DNA from: JACADW01 sp963747985
Lineage (GTDB): Bacteria > Acidobacteriota > UBA6911
Direction of reading: 5' to 3'
Length of the DNA: 64,000 nt
Assembly: GCA_963747985.1 (NCBI GenBank)
Contig: CAVVHG010000012.1
Location: 372,001 to 436,000, forward strand
A program made the translations under genes and the position numbers. Below, in pieces: positions 26,365 to 34,569 of the stretch. The stretch's first letter is position 1; the number at the start of each line of letters is the position of its first letter. The notes under the pieces were generated by a model. It was not told where the DNA came from. It did not search any database and saw nothing but the letters and a program-made list of their open reading frames with translations.

Positions 26365-26396
26365 AGATCGGAATCGGGGTCGTAACCGGCATCGGG
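26365..26396. repeat. CGGNAT hexamer repeat (copy 3)
   Basis: Between the convergent TPR-lipoprotein and amidase genes (65 bp apart) lies GAGATCGGAATCGGGGTCG followed by ACCGGCATCGGGAC. It has the same six-base unit as at 2486 and 7565, but only one arm. Confidence 0.6.
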
Positions 26397-26405
26397 ACTC
26401 AGAAC

Positions 26406-27569
26406 CTATCGCTGGTAGAAGATCAGCGTCTGTTCCGGGATGGCTGAATCCTCGATCTCGTCCCCGCTGATGATCTTCCCGTCGGGGAACCGGTAGTAGG
26501 TCGAAGGGTAGTTCCATCGAGCACCCGCAATCCGCGATGGCGGCCTGCTTGAACGGACGTGGCCGCCATAGATATAACCGACGAGAACCCGGGTCCCGTT
26601 CGGCGGACTCTCCAGTCTCGAACGCAAACGCCTGCTCCGGGACAATTCGGCGCCGGTGCGGACCAGCCCATCGGCGAAGAAATAGATCGTCCTCTCATCC
26701 TTGTAGGCCGATCCCGCGAGGTCGCGCGCGCTGGCGCCGTCCTTACCGATCTCGAGGAAGCCTTCGAAACTCTCCTCGCCACCGTTGGCACCTGACTGGA
26801 TCTCCGGAGGAGGCGAGGCTGAGGCGGTAAGAGCGGCTGACGACGCCGCCCGTGGATAAAGGGCTCGGAAGAGCACCGGATCCGCAATTGCGACGCGCCC
26901 GGCCCGGACATCTTCGTCAGCAGCGGGCTGGGCGGTAATACCCAGCCTGGCCCGAACCTGAGGCCGCGCAAATATCATCCCGCAGCGCTTGCGACCCCGG
27001 TGCTCCTCGGGGTGATACCGGTTTGGACGTCCGTACGCAACCATGGAGTGGGTCAGGATGTTCACATCGGGAACTTTGTAGATGATCTTCAACTGCCGCA
27101 GCAGTTCCTTGAGCGCTGAGTACTGCGCCTGCGTGATGTCCTGATCGTAGTACCCCGAGACCTCGATGCCGATCGAAGAGTCGTCCAGGGCCCTCCGCCC
27201 GTGCCACATACTCCTGCCTGCATGGGTCGCGATCCGCACGCGGTCGATGACGCGGTACACCGTGCCGTCCAGGCCAACGAAGTAATGGGTTTCCCCCAGC
27301 CTGCGCACCTTGCTGAGGGATCCCTGCTCGGCACCCTCGGTCGTATGCAGGACGATATATCTCGTGGAGGGCCTCAGAGGGCGCCTACTGTTTCTCGGAC
27401 TCCAATAGTTGACGATCTTGAGACTGCGTGAAGATTCAGGCCCGGCCCGGCCCGGGATACTCCGCACAGCGACAAGTCCCCGGACTGCGTTCAGCAGGAG
27501 CTGCCGTCGCGAGAGTCTCGGGTCAGGCAGGGCGGCAGGTTGAGGGGGGGTGTGCTCAGGGCTCTCCAT
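26406..27569 (-). CDS. N-acetylmuramoyl-L-alanine amidase (Amidase_2/PGRP fold), Tat-type signal
   Basis: A 387-residue protein. The N-terminus has a twin-arginine signal (LSRRQLLLNAVRGLVAV). The amidase core shows RYIVLHTTEGAEQGS with the first zinc His, THYFVGLDGTVYRVI, IATHAGRSMWHGRRALDDSSIGIEVSG, and VNILTHSMVAYGRPNRYHP, giving the expected His ligands. It cleaves the amide between muramic acid and the stem peptide, in wall turnover. The C-terminal 150 residues are unrecognised. The frame is open to 27623 (GTG), but the ATG at 27569 places the RR motif at a normal distance from the start; neither has a strong ribosome-binding site. Confidence 0.82.
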   Translation of the reverse strand: MESPEHTPPQPAALPDPRLSRRQLLLNAVRGLVAVRSIPGRAGPESSRSLKIVNYWSPRNSRRPLRPSTRYIVLHTTEGAEQGSLSKVRRLGETHYFVGLDGTVYRVIDRVRIATHAGRSMWHGRRALDDSSIGIEVSGYYDQDITQAQYSALKELLRQLKIIYKVPDVNILTHSMVAYGRPNRYHPEEHRGRKRCGMIFARPQVRARLGITAQPAADEDVRAGRVAIADPVLFRALYPRAASSAALTASASPPPEIQSGANGGEESFEGFLEIGKDGASARDLAGSAYKDERTIYFFADGLVRTGAELSRSRRLRSRLESPPNGTRVLVGYIYGGHVRSSRPPSRIAGARWNYPSTYYRFPDGKIISGDEIEDSAIPEQTLIFYQR

Positions 27570-27666
27570 TATTCGTGGGGGGCTTGTCCGATCCGCCGGA
27601 AAAATGAAGCGCAAGGATACCACATTCCCGTGAGATATCGGGCTTGACAGGATGCCTCCTGCAGCC

Positions 27667-27709
27667 GGCCGGGCCCCGCAAATCGGTACAGAAGCGCGGG
27701 GCTGCGGCC
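27667..27709. other. strong GC hairpin upstream of the sensor kinase
   Basis: GCCCCGC (27673-27679) pairs with GCGGGGC (27696-27702), with outer GGCC/GGCC-type pairing extending the stem to about 27667-27709. It lies in the 304-bp gap between the divergent amidase and kinase starts. No T-tract follows, and conserved c-di-GMP riboswitch motifs were not found. Role unknown. Confidence 0.4.
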
Positions 27710-27873
27710 GATATGACGGCAGTAACAGAGGTTATAGCTTGGTCAGGGCATCTCCGTACGCGGCATCCGACTGCATCCCGGCAAAGAAGAACCGCGCAGG
27801 CAGGTTGCCCGGGTCATGTCCTCATCAAGCGCACTGAGTGCCATAAGACCTGATCACATGGATTGGACCTGCG

Positions 27874-30747
27874 ATGCAAGCATCTGCAGCTGAAAGCGGA
27901 CAGTTCGCAGGCGAGTTGAAGCTGGTGCGGAAACCCTGGTATGACCCCCGTCCAGTTTTCCTCGTCTCCTCTTACTTTGTACTATGCCTGGCCCTGGATT
28001 ACGGCATGGCCATGCTCGAACCCTCGGCGGCTTTGGACCACTGGCACCTGCCGGCGGCCCTGAGTTTCAGCCTGCTGCTCGCTTACGGGCTCAAGTACGC
28101 CCCGGTTGTCCTGGCGGCCCATCTTGTGGACAGGTTGTGGCTGCATCCCCTGCCGATTTCGTTCGCCTACATTGCCCTGGAATGCATGAGCATGACCCTG
28201 ATTCTGGCCGGTGCTGCGGCAGTTGTCCGCCGCACGGTCCCGGGGCCATATGTCAGGTTGAAGCACAGCCGCGAGGTCATGAGGTTTCTGGCGGCCGGTG
28301 GCACGGCGGCCGTCGGTCTGGCAGCGACAGCGGCTGCCAGTTCCTGGCTCAACAGCCATGCGCCCTGGCAACAGGTTGTGTTGGACTTCCGGGCTGAAGT
28401 CGTAGGATTCGGATCCGGCATTCTCGCACTCGCGCCTTTCCTTTTGGTCCACGCAGCGCCGCGTTTCGAGATCATTCTCCTCGGGATCACCGGAGAGAGA
28501 GCCGCCCCTGCCCAATACCTTCGGACACTGCGCCTGAGCAAACCGACCCCGGTGTTTGCCCTCTCGTTTCTTGCCCTGGCGGTCTTCGTCTACTGGCTGA
28601 TACTCGGCGGGCATGTGAGCGGCGAGTTGTTCATCTTCATGCTGCTGTCTGTGCCCCTCATGTGGATCGCACTGAAACATGGCCTGGAGGGCGTCTCGGT
28701 CGTCGTGCCGGCGATGACGATCATTGCGATCCTGGGGCTCTGGCGCCTCGGTCGGGGAGCAGACGTGGCGGGTGTGTTCCAGGTGATTCTTCTCGCCGCT
28801 TCCCTCAACGCGGTTCTGGTCGGTACCAGCGTGACCCAGATGAGGGTCACGAACCGGCAGATCGATCGCAGGGACGCCATTCTCGAAGCTGTCAGCTACG
28901 CGGCGCAACAGTTCCTGGGAAAGAGTGGTTGGGAGGCCGGGGTCCAGGATGTTATGCGCAGGCTCGGGGAGGCAACCTCTGTTACCAGGGTCTTCATAAC
29001 AGATCGCCGCACATCAGAACGAGGCAGCCATGGAGGTGATACCTGGCTCTACGAGTGGACGACGCCTGGACTCTCTACCGACGAGAATGATCTTCGGGTT
29101 CTTAACCTTCTCCGTGGCCAGATGATCGAAGACCAGGCCTCGGCGCTCTCGATGGGTCAGCCCTGTCTGGCACGCACGAGAGACATTGACCGCAAGAAGC
29201 GGGAGATGCTGGAGGCTCTCGGTGTTCGATCGGTGGTCATCGTCCCCATGTTCATGGACCGGCAGTGGTGGGGATGCCTGGGACTGGAGCAGTGCTTCGT
29301 CGACCGGGACTGGCCGTACTCCGAGATAGAAGGGCTCAAAATCGCCGGGCAGATCCTCGGCACGTTGATTTCCAGCGTGCGGGTGGAGCAGCAGTTTCGC
29401 CAGTTGACCGGCAATATCCAGGCTGTGTTCTGGATTTCGCCTCCGGACGGTCAGTCCAAGCAATATGTAAGTCCCGGATATGAGGAGATCTGGGGCAGAA
29501 GCTGCACAAACCTGCATCGTCAGCCGGGCTCCTGGATTGACGCAATCCACCATGAAGATCAGGGGCGGGTGCGGGAGTCTCTCGTAAAGCAGGTCTGGGG
29601 TGAATACGACGAGGAGTACCGGGTCGTGCGGCCGGACGGCTCGCAGCGCTGGGTTCGGGATCGGGCGTTTCCGGTTCGCGATCAGACCGGGCAGGTGTAC
29701 AGGGTTGTGGGGATCGCGGAGGACATCACCAAGCAGAAAAAGGCTGAAGAACAGCTCAGGGCGACAACCGTTCTGATGTCGAACCTCATCGACAACCTCC
29801 AGTCCGGGATCCTGGTCGAGGACGAAGGCCGGCGCATCACCCATGTCAATCAGGCTTTCAGCAACATGTTCGGCATACCGATCCCGGCCCAATCGCTTTT
29901 TGGTGTGGATTCCAGGCTCCTCTTCGTTCAGCCGCTGCAGTTTGCTGAGTGTATCGAGGAGATCATCAGGAAAGGGAGTCCCGTGCTGGGTGAGGAACTC
30001 CACTGGCAGGAGCGCGTGTTCGTGAGGAACTACGTTCCGCTACGCATCGGTGAAGATGTGCGCTACCACCTCTGGCAGTACCAGGACATCACAGTCTCCA
30101 GACGCGCGCAGGAGCAGATCAAATCGTCGCTGAATGAGAAGGAGGTGCTGCTGAAGGAGATCCACCACCGCGTGAAGAACAACCTCCAGATCATCTGCAG
30201 CCTCCTCAGTCTGCAGGCGGCCGAGATAGAGGACCCCAAGGCGTGCCAGACATTCAAAGAGAGCCAGGATCGTGTCAAGGCCATGGCCCTGATCCATGAA
30301 CGCCTGTACCAGTCCAGAGACCTGGCCAGCATCGACTTTGCCGGGTATGTCCGGAACCTGACCGGCCACCTGCTGCGGTCCTACAAGGCCAATTCGAGCG
30401 CGGTTCGCCTCGACCTCAAGGTCGAATCGGTACCGATGAACCTCGATGTTGCGATCCCGTGCGGGCTGATCATCAACGAACTCGTCTCCAATGCGTTGAA
30501 ATACGCCTTCCCCGACGGCCGCGGCGGCGAGATCGTGGTTCGTTTCTGCGAGGAGAACGGGCAGGGGCTCTCGCTGACGGTCCGCGACAGCGGCATCGGC
30601 TTCGCTGCAGGGTCAAACCCGGAAGAGAGCGAGTCTCTTGGCTTGAAGCTGGTGCGCAGCCTCACCGATCAGCTCGGAGGCACGGTCAACTACTGCTCAA
30701 AGAACGGATTCCAATGCGATATCAGGATCCCACGCAGTCGAGCCTGA
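27874..30747 (+). CDS. sensor histidine kinase (MASE1-GAF-PAS-PAS-HisKA_2-HATPase)
   Basis: A 957-residue inner-membrane kinase. Residues about 25-330 contain eight or more hydrophobic helices of MASE1 type. A GAF domain spans about 340-500 (AILEAVSYAAQQFLGKSGWE, VVIVPMFMDRQWWGCLGLEQ). PAS domains lie at about 510-620 (with the PAC motif EDITKQKKAEEQLR) and 630-745. The phosphoacceptor His764 is in LLKEIHHRVKNNLQIICSLL, the HisKA_2 signature. HATPase boxes are INELVSNALKYAFP and LTVRDSGIGF...SLGLKLVRSL. Fifteen bases later begins a REC-PAS-GGDEF-EAL gene, so the two probably form a signalling pair controlling cyclic-di-GMP. Confidence 0.9.
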   Translation: MQASAAESGQFAGELKLVRKPWYDPRPVFLVSSYFVLCLALDYGMAMLEPSAALDHWHLPAALSFSLLLAYGLKYAPVVLAAHLVDRLWLHPLPISFAYIALECMSMTLILAGAAAVVRRTVPGPYVRLKHSREVMRFLAAGGTAAVGLAATAAASSWLNSHAPWQQVVLDFRAEVVGFGSGILALAPFLLVHAAPRFEIILLGITGERAAPAQYLRTLRLSKPTPVFALSFLALAVFVYWLILGGHVSGELFIFMLLSVPLMWIALKHGLEGVSVVVPAMTIIAILGLWRLGRGADVAGVFQVILLAASLNAVLVGTSVTQMRVTNRQIDRRDAILEAVSYAAQQFLGKSGWEAGVQDVMRRLGEATSVTRVFITDRRTSERGSHGGDTWLYEWTTPGLSTDENDLRVLNLLRGQMIEDQASALSMGQPCLARTRDIDRKKREMLEALGVRSVVIVPMFMDRQWWGCLGLEQCFVDRDWPYSEIEGLKIAGQILGTLISSVRVEQQFRQLTGNIQAVFWISPPDGQSKQYVSPGYEEIWGRSCTNLHRQPGSWIDAIHHEDQGRVRESLVKQVWGEYDEEYRVVRPDGSQRWVRDRAFPVRDQTGQVYRVVGIAEDITKQKKAEEQLRATTVLMSNLIDNLQSGILVEDEGRRITHVNQAFSNMFGIPIPAQSLFGVDSRLLFVQPLQFAECIEEIIRKGSPVLGEELHWQERVFVRNYVPLRIGEDVRYHLWQYQDITVSRRAQEQIKSSLNEKEVLLKEIHHRVKNNLQIICSLLSLQAAEIEDPKACQTFKESQDRVKAMALIHERLYQSRDLASIDFAGYVRNLTGHLLRSYKANSSAVRLDLKVESVPMNLDVAIPCGLIINELVSNALKYAFPDGRGGEIVVRFCEENGQGLSLTVRDSGIGFAAGSNPEESESLGLKLVRSLTDQLGGTVNYCSKNGFQCDIRIPRSRA

Positions 30748-30761
30748 TATCCGAGAGTTGA

Positions 30762-32885
30762 ATGAGCGAGGGAAGAATGGCAAGCAAGCAGGTGCGAATT
30801 CTGGTCGTCGAAGACGAGACGATCGTTGCCCTGGATCTCCAGAACAGCCTGAAAGTGCTGGGCTATAACGTCGTCGGGACAGCATGCTCGGGCGAAGAGG
30901 CGATCGCGAAGGCCGACCAGACGCGGCCTGACCTTGTGCTGATGGATATCATTCTGAAGGGGAGCATGGACGGAGTCCAGGCTGCGGATTCGATCCGTGC
31001 GACGCTCAATATCCCCGTGATTTTCCTCACCGCGTGCGCCGACGAAAGAACCCTGCAGCGCGCAAAGGTCACCGAAGCGTTCGGATACCTGCTCAAACCG
31101 TTTGAGGAACGCGAGCTCCACGGTCACATAGAGATCGCACTTTACAAGCACCACATGGAGAAGGCTCTGCGAGAGAGCGAGGAACGATACTCGCTCGCGA
31201 CCCTCGGTGCCAACGATGGGCTATGGGACTGGAACCTGGAGAGCAAGGAGATTTACTACTCGCCTCGCTGGAAATCGATGCTCGGTTACGAGGAGGCTCA
31301 GGTCGGGCAGTCGCCGGACGACTGGTTCAAAAGGATGCACCCTGCCGACAGGGTCAGTGTCGAGAAAAAACTCGCCCAGCACATTACGGGACTGAGCAGC
31401 CACTTCGAAAGCGAGTACAGGATCCTGGACGCAAGCGGAACGTATCGCTGGATGCTCTGCCGGGGACTGGCACTGCGCAACGGTACCGGGAAGGCGCACC
31501 GCATCGCCGGCTCACAGACCGACATCACTGATCGCAAGGTCTACAATCCGCTGACCGGCATGCCCAATCGCATTCTCCTGATGGACCGCCTCGAACGCGC
31601 TCTCAAACGGATCCAGCGTCAGCAGACGGCTTTTGCCGTGATCGCCCTCGATATGGATGGCCTCAGGATGATCAACGACAGCCTCGGCTACGTCGTGGCG
31701 GACCAGTTGCTCGCCCAGGTGGCGCGGAGGATTCAAGGGTGCCTCTCGGCTCAGGACACCATTGCCCACTGCGGGACCGATGACTTTGTGCTTCTGCTGG
31801 AAGACATCAAGAACGCCAGGAATGCCACCATCGCAGCTGCCCGTGTGCTCCGTGAAATGGAGCAACCGTTCCAGGTGGATGGCGAGACGGTGTACGTCAC
31901 GGCTTCAGCGGGCATCACTCTGGGGACGAAGGACTACGCCCGCCCGGAGGAACTGCTGCGCGACGCGTCAACTGCAGTGAGCAGGGCCAAGGCAGCCGGC
32001 AAGGGCCGGTGCGAGATCTTCGACAGAGACATGCGTGCGGCTGCGGTTGCCCGCTTGAAGCTCGAATCTGATTTCAGGAAGGCCTTCGAGCAGCAAGAGT
32101 TCAGGGTTCACTACCAGCCGATCGTATGTCTCAGGACAGGAAGGTTAACAGGATTCGAGGCCCTGGTTCGCTGGCAACGCCCCAGCGAGATGGTTTACCC
32201 GGGGGATTTCATCGGACTCGCAGAGTCCGCCGACCTGATCGTGCCGCTCGAGAACTTCGTGCTGCGCACCTCGTGCGCCCAGGTGGCAAAATGGCAGTCT
32301 GCCCGGCCACCTGAAGATCGATTGACGCTCAATGTGAACCTTTCGGCCAAGCACTATTCGCATCCCAACCTTGTCAAGGAACTGAAGGACATTCTGCAGG
32401 AATCCGGCCTCGAGCCGAGGAACCTTGGCCTGGAGATCACCGAGAGCGTCCTGATGGAGAACACGGAAACGATCGCTGAGACCCTTTCCGGGATTCAAGA
32501 CCTGAACGTGCAGGTACACATGGATGATTTCGGCACCGGCTACTCCTCGCTGAGCTACCTGCACCGCTTTCCGATCGATACCCTCAAGATCGACCGTTCG
32601 TTCGTCGGCAACCTTGGCATGAGCGAAGAGACCTGGAAGATCGTCCAGGCAATCCTGCATCTGGCGCAGAATCTCGGCATGGATGTCATTGCCGAGGGGA
32701 TCGAGAATCTGATGCAGATGAGGATGCTGCAATCGCTCGGTTGCCAGTATGGCCAGGGGTATTATTTCTCCAAGCCTCTCGACCCGCGCGAAATGGGATC
32801 GCTGCTGTCCCGGCAGTTCCCCTGGGCTGTCGCCTTCGATAAGAGCGCCGGGCGCGTGCTTCCGTTCGCCGCCGAGGCGGTCTAG
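30762..32885 (+). CDS. response regulator with PAS, degenerate GGDEF and EAL domains
   Basis: A 707-residue cytoplasmic protein. The receiver domain (residues 12-130) has VVEDET, phosphoacceptor Asp62 in DLVLMDIILKG, and Lys in YLLKPFEE. A PAS domain covers about 140-265. The diguanylate-cyclase-like domain (about 270-430) has GTDDF in place of GGDEF, so cyclase activity is doubtful. The EAL domain (about 440-695) keeps GFEALVRWQRP, NLGLEITES and DDFGTGYSSLSYL, so phosphodiesterase activity is likely and the GGDEF module may be a GTP-sensing regulator. The start is ambiguous between 30762 and the ATG at 30777. Adjacent to its presumed kinase. Confidence 0.9.
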   Translation: MSEGRMASKQVRILVVEDETIVALDLQNSLKVLGYNVVGTACSGEEAIAKADQTRPDLVLMDIILKGSMDGVQAADSIRATLNIPVIFLTACADERTLQRAKVTEAFGYLLKPFEERELHGHIEIALYKHHMEKALRESEERYSLATLGANDGLWDWNLESKEIYYSPRWKSMLGYEEAQVGQSPDDWFKRMHPADRVSVEKKLAQHITGLSSHFESEYRILDASGTYRWMLCRGLALRNGTGKAHRIAGSQTDITDRKVYNPLTGMPNRILLMDRLERALKRIQRQQTAFAVIALDMDGLRMINDSLGYVVADQLLAQVARRIQGCLSAQDTIAHCGTDDFVLLLEDIKNARNATIAAARVLREMEQPFQVDGETVYVTASAGITLGTKDYARPEELLRDASTAVSRAKAAGKGRCEIFDRDMRAAAVARLKLESDFRKAFEQQEFRVHYQPIVCLRTGRLTGFEALVRWQRPSEMVYPGDFIGLAESADLIVPLENFVLRTSCAQVAKWQSARPPEDRLTLNVNLSAKHYSHPNLVKELKDILQESGLEPRNLGLEITESVLMENTETIAETLSGIQDLNVQVHMDDFGTGYSSLSYLHRFPIDTLKIDRSFVGNLGMSEETWKIVQAILHLAQNLGMDVIAEGIENLMQMRMLQSLGCQYGQGYYFSKPLDPREMGSLLSRQFPWAVAFDKSAGRVLPFAAEAV

Positions 32886-32987
32886 CCTTCGCACCTCGTT
32901 CAACGGTGACACACTCCTTCGCCTTAGAGTAGAGTACTTCCGGCCCGATACAGGATCGCGTGCGGCGGATCTCCGGACGCGTGAATT

Positions 32988-33225
32988 AATCATTCGATTC
33001 CGAGGTACCGGCCCTTCGGGCCTCGGTTTCTCCTGTAATCCGTAACCACGCGCTTACGCGCGTGGCTACGGACTTCCGGCGCTTCGCGCCTGGTTCGCAT
33101 GCTTAGCCGATCCAAGCACAAGGCACACAATCATTTCCAGTCCAGCCTCGGAGAGGCGGCAGTGAGTAGGCCCGACCGTAAGGTCGGGAGTAAGAATGGC
33201 CAACCCGCACGAGCGCCGAAGGTGC
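32988..33225 (+). repeat. dispersed hairpin-rich repeat element, copy A
   Basis: Starts with AATCATTCGATTC, then a chain of small palindromes: GGCCCTTCGGGCC, CGCGCTTACGCGCG and CCGGCGCTTCGCGCC, followed by AGCACAAGGCACA, CCAGCCTCGGAGAGGCGGCAG, CCCGACCGTAAGGTCGGG and GCGCCGAAGGTGCGGCAC. The same modules in the same order occur in reverse orientation at 41239-41527, with about 70% identity by eye over the 180-bp core (32988-33172). No open frame in it looks coding. Confidence 0.8.
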
Positions 33226-33299
33226 GGCACATCGGTCACGGAGGAATAGGCGACGGTCACGATTTTTCCACAGCTTCGGAGAGGCGCCGCACGAGGAGA

Positions 33300-33713
33300 A
33301 TGTCCATGCGTTTCGAATGGTCTGCTTTTGCTGCAATGGTAATCATCACTTCAGCCAGGGACACGTCAAACGCATTCGCTGTCCACTTTGGCCACGAGTC
33401 GTACATCCCGCTCGTGGCACGCGTGCTGACAGCTGGCACCTCGGATGCAGCCCGCGCCACGCGATCGGTCCTCAAGATCAATGCGCCGAACCTTGCTCTG
33501 ATCTCCGCCCGCCCGTCGCGTGATGGCGACGGCGTTGTGCTTCATCTCCGCGAAATTGAGGGCCGTCCGGCTGTTGCCGAGTTCCCTCCAGGCGCATCTG
33601 CCGTCGATGTGAAGGTGCTGGAGGAGCCTCTTCGGGAAGCAGGCAATGCTGCCCGCTTCGCACCATTCGAAACGAAATTCGTCAGGGTGCGCGGGCTCAA
33701 GCCGGGTCCGTGA
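33300..33713 (+). pseudogene. C-terminal remnant of a GH38 alpha-mannosidase
   Basis: About 137 codons. AFAVHFGHESYIPLVARVL followed by INAPNLALISARPSRDGDGVVLHLRE and APFETKFVRVRG match the C-terminal beta-domain of glycoside hydrolase family 38 proteins, where a DGDG-V-LRL motif precedes an F/Y-E-I/T-K end. The catalytic domain (around 700 further residues) is absent upstream, where the dispersed repeat lies instead. The frame is open back to 33099 but that part is repeat sequence. An accidental GAGGAG before 33306 could still allow translation. Best read as a gene fragment left by deletion or repeat insertion. Confidence 0.6.
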
Positions 33714-33775
33714 CGGACAGCCTGGCGGGTCCGCGCCGCCGCGATGGCTGCTGAAGGCGTCGAGCCCCGCCGGGA

Positions 33776-34555
33776 TCAGCGGGTGGACCGGCGTGCGAAG
33801 AGAAGGCCGGACCAGGTATCGTCGATCGCGCAGATCTTGTAGTCGACGAAGCCGGAGTCGAGACCGAATCTCCGGACGGCGGCCTGCGTGAGGTCCGTGA
33901 CTACAACTGACGTCTTCTTGGGCCAAACGATCCAGATCTTGCCGCGCTCTTCCATAAGTCCTGCGCACACGGGGAATCGTATTTCGAGCTCCCCGAGCGA
34001 TTTCGCGAAGAGCAGGACCACGCCCGCCCGGCGCGCTCTTCGCAGCAGCCGGACGGCGGCAGGTGTTGGCTGCAACATTTTCTCGAAACCGCGGGGAGCG
34101 CCCGCGAGCAGAACCGTCGCTCCGGCGCGGATGCCCAGTTTCGTCGGCAACGGCGATCCGGAATAGGCGTCCATCGTGCCTGGTACCGAAGGTTCGGCCG
34201 GAGGGTTGCTGATCGCCGAGCGCAGGGAGTCGCGCACGCTTCCCCATTCTGTATAGACTGCGTCAGGAAGGGTTTCGCGGATGCGCGCGACCTTTTCAGG
34301 GGCCCCGCCGACGAAGACGATGGGAATCCGGCGAGTCTCCTTCTGCTGCCGAAGCAAAGTCGCGACGGCCCGACCCTGAGATGGCAGTCTGCTGAGATCG
34401 ATCAGGAAGGCGTCAGGAAGATTGCCAACCAGGTTGCGGAGAGTCGATGCACCCTGCGGGAGGAGTGGCTCGGCGCGATACCCGGCGGACCGCAATCTGC
34501 CGGCACGGTTCTCGGCCTCCGATGCGTTCCAGTGAATCAGAGTGACCCGTTTCAT
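33776..34555 (-). CDS. receiver-like N-terminus fused to DUF3052 domain
   Basis: A 259-residue protein. Residues 1-115 resemble a receiver domain (RVTLIHWNASEAENRAGRL, DAFLIDLSRLPSQG, RRIPIVFVGGAP), although the acidic pocket residues are largely missing, suggesting a pseudo-receiver. Residues about 130-255 match DUF3052: SPLPTKLGIRAGATVLLAGAP, LEIRFPVCAGLMEERGKIWIVWPKK, and FVDYKICAIDDTWSGLLF. The function of DUF3052 is unknown. The frame is open to 34840, but the upstream part overlaps the amidohydrolase gene antisense-free on the same strand; the ATG at 34555 lies 14 bases after that gene's stop and fits an operon. Confidence 0.7.
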   Translation of the reverse strand: MKRVTLIHWNASEAENRAGRLRSAGYRAEPLLPQGASTLRNLVGNLPDAFLIDLSRLPSQGRAVATLLRQQKETRRIPIVFVGGAPEKVARIRETLPDAVYTEWGSVRDSLRSAISNPPAEPSVPGTMDAYSGSPLPTKLGIRAGATVLLAGAPRGFEKMLQPTPAAVRLLRRARRAGVVLLFAKSLGELEIRFPVCAGLMEERGKIWIVWPKKTSVVVTDLTQAAVRRFGLDSGFVDYKICAIDDTWSGLLFARRSTR

Positions 34556-34569
34556 CTGCGGACAGGCTC

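Noticed and set aside
27640..27873. c-di-GMP riboswitch upstream of the sensor kinase
   Set aside because: The gap contains a strong hairpin, but the conserved GEMM sequence motifs were not found.
33099..33299. N-terminal extension of the GH38-like fragment
   Set aside because: This part of the frame is the dispersed repeat, shared with a non-coding site at 41 kb, so it is not protein sequence of the family.
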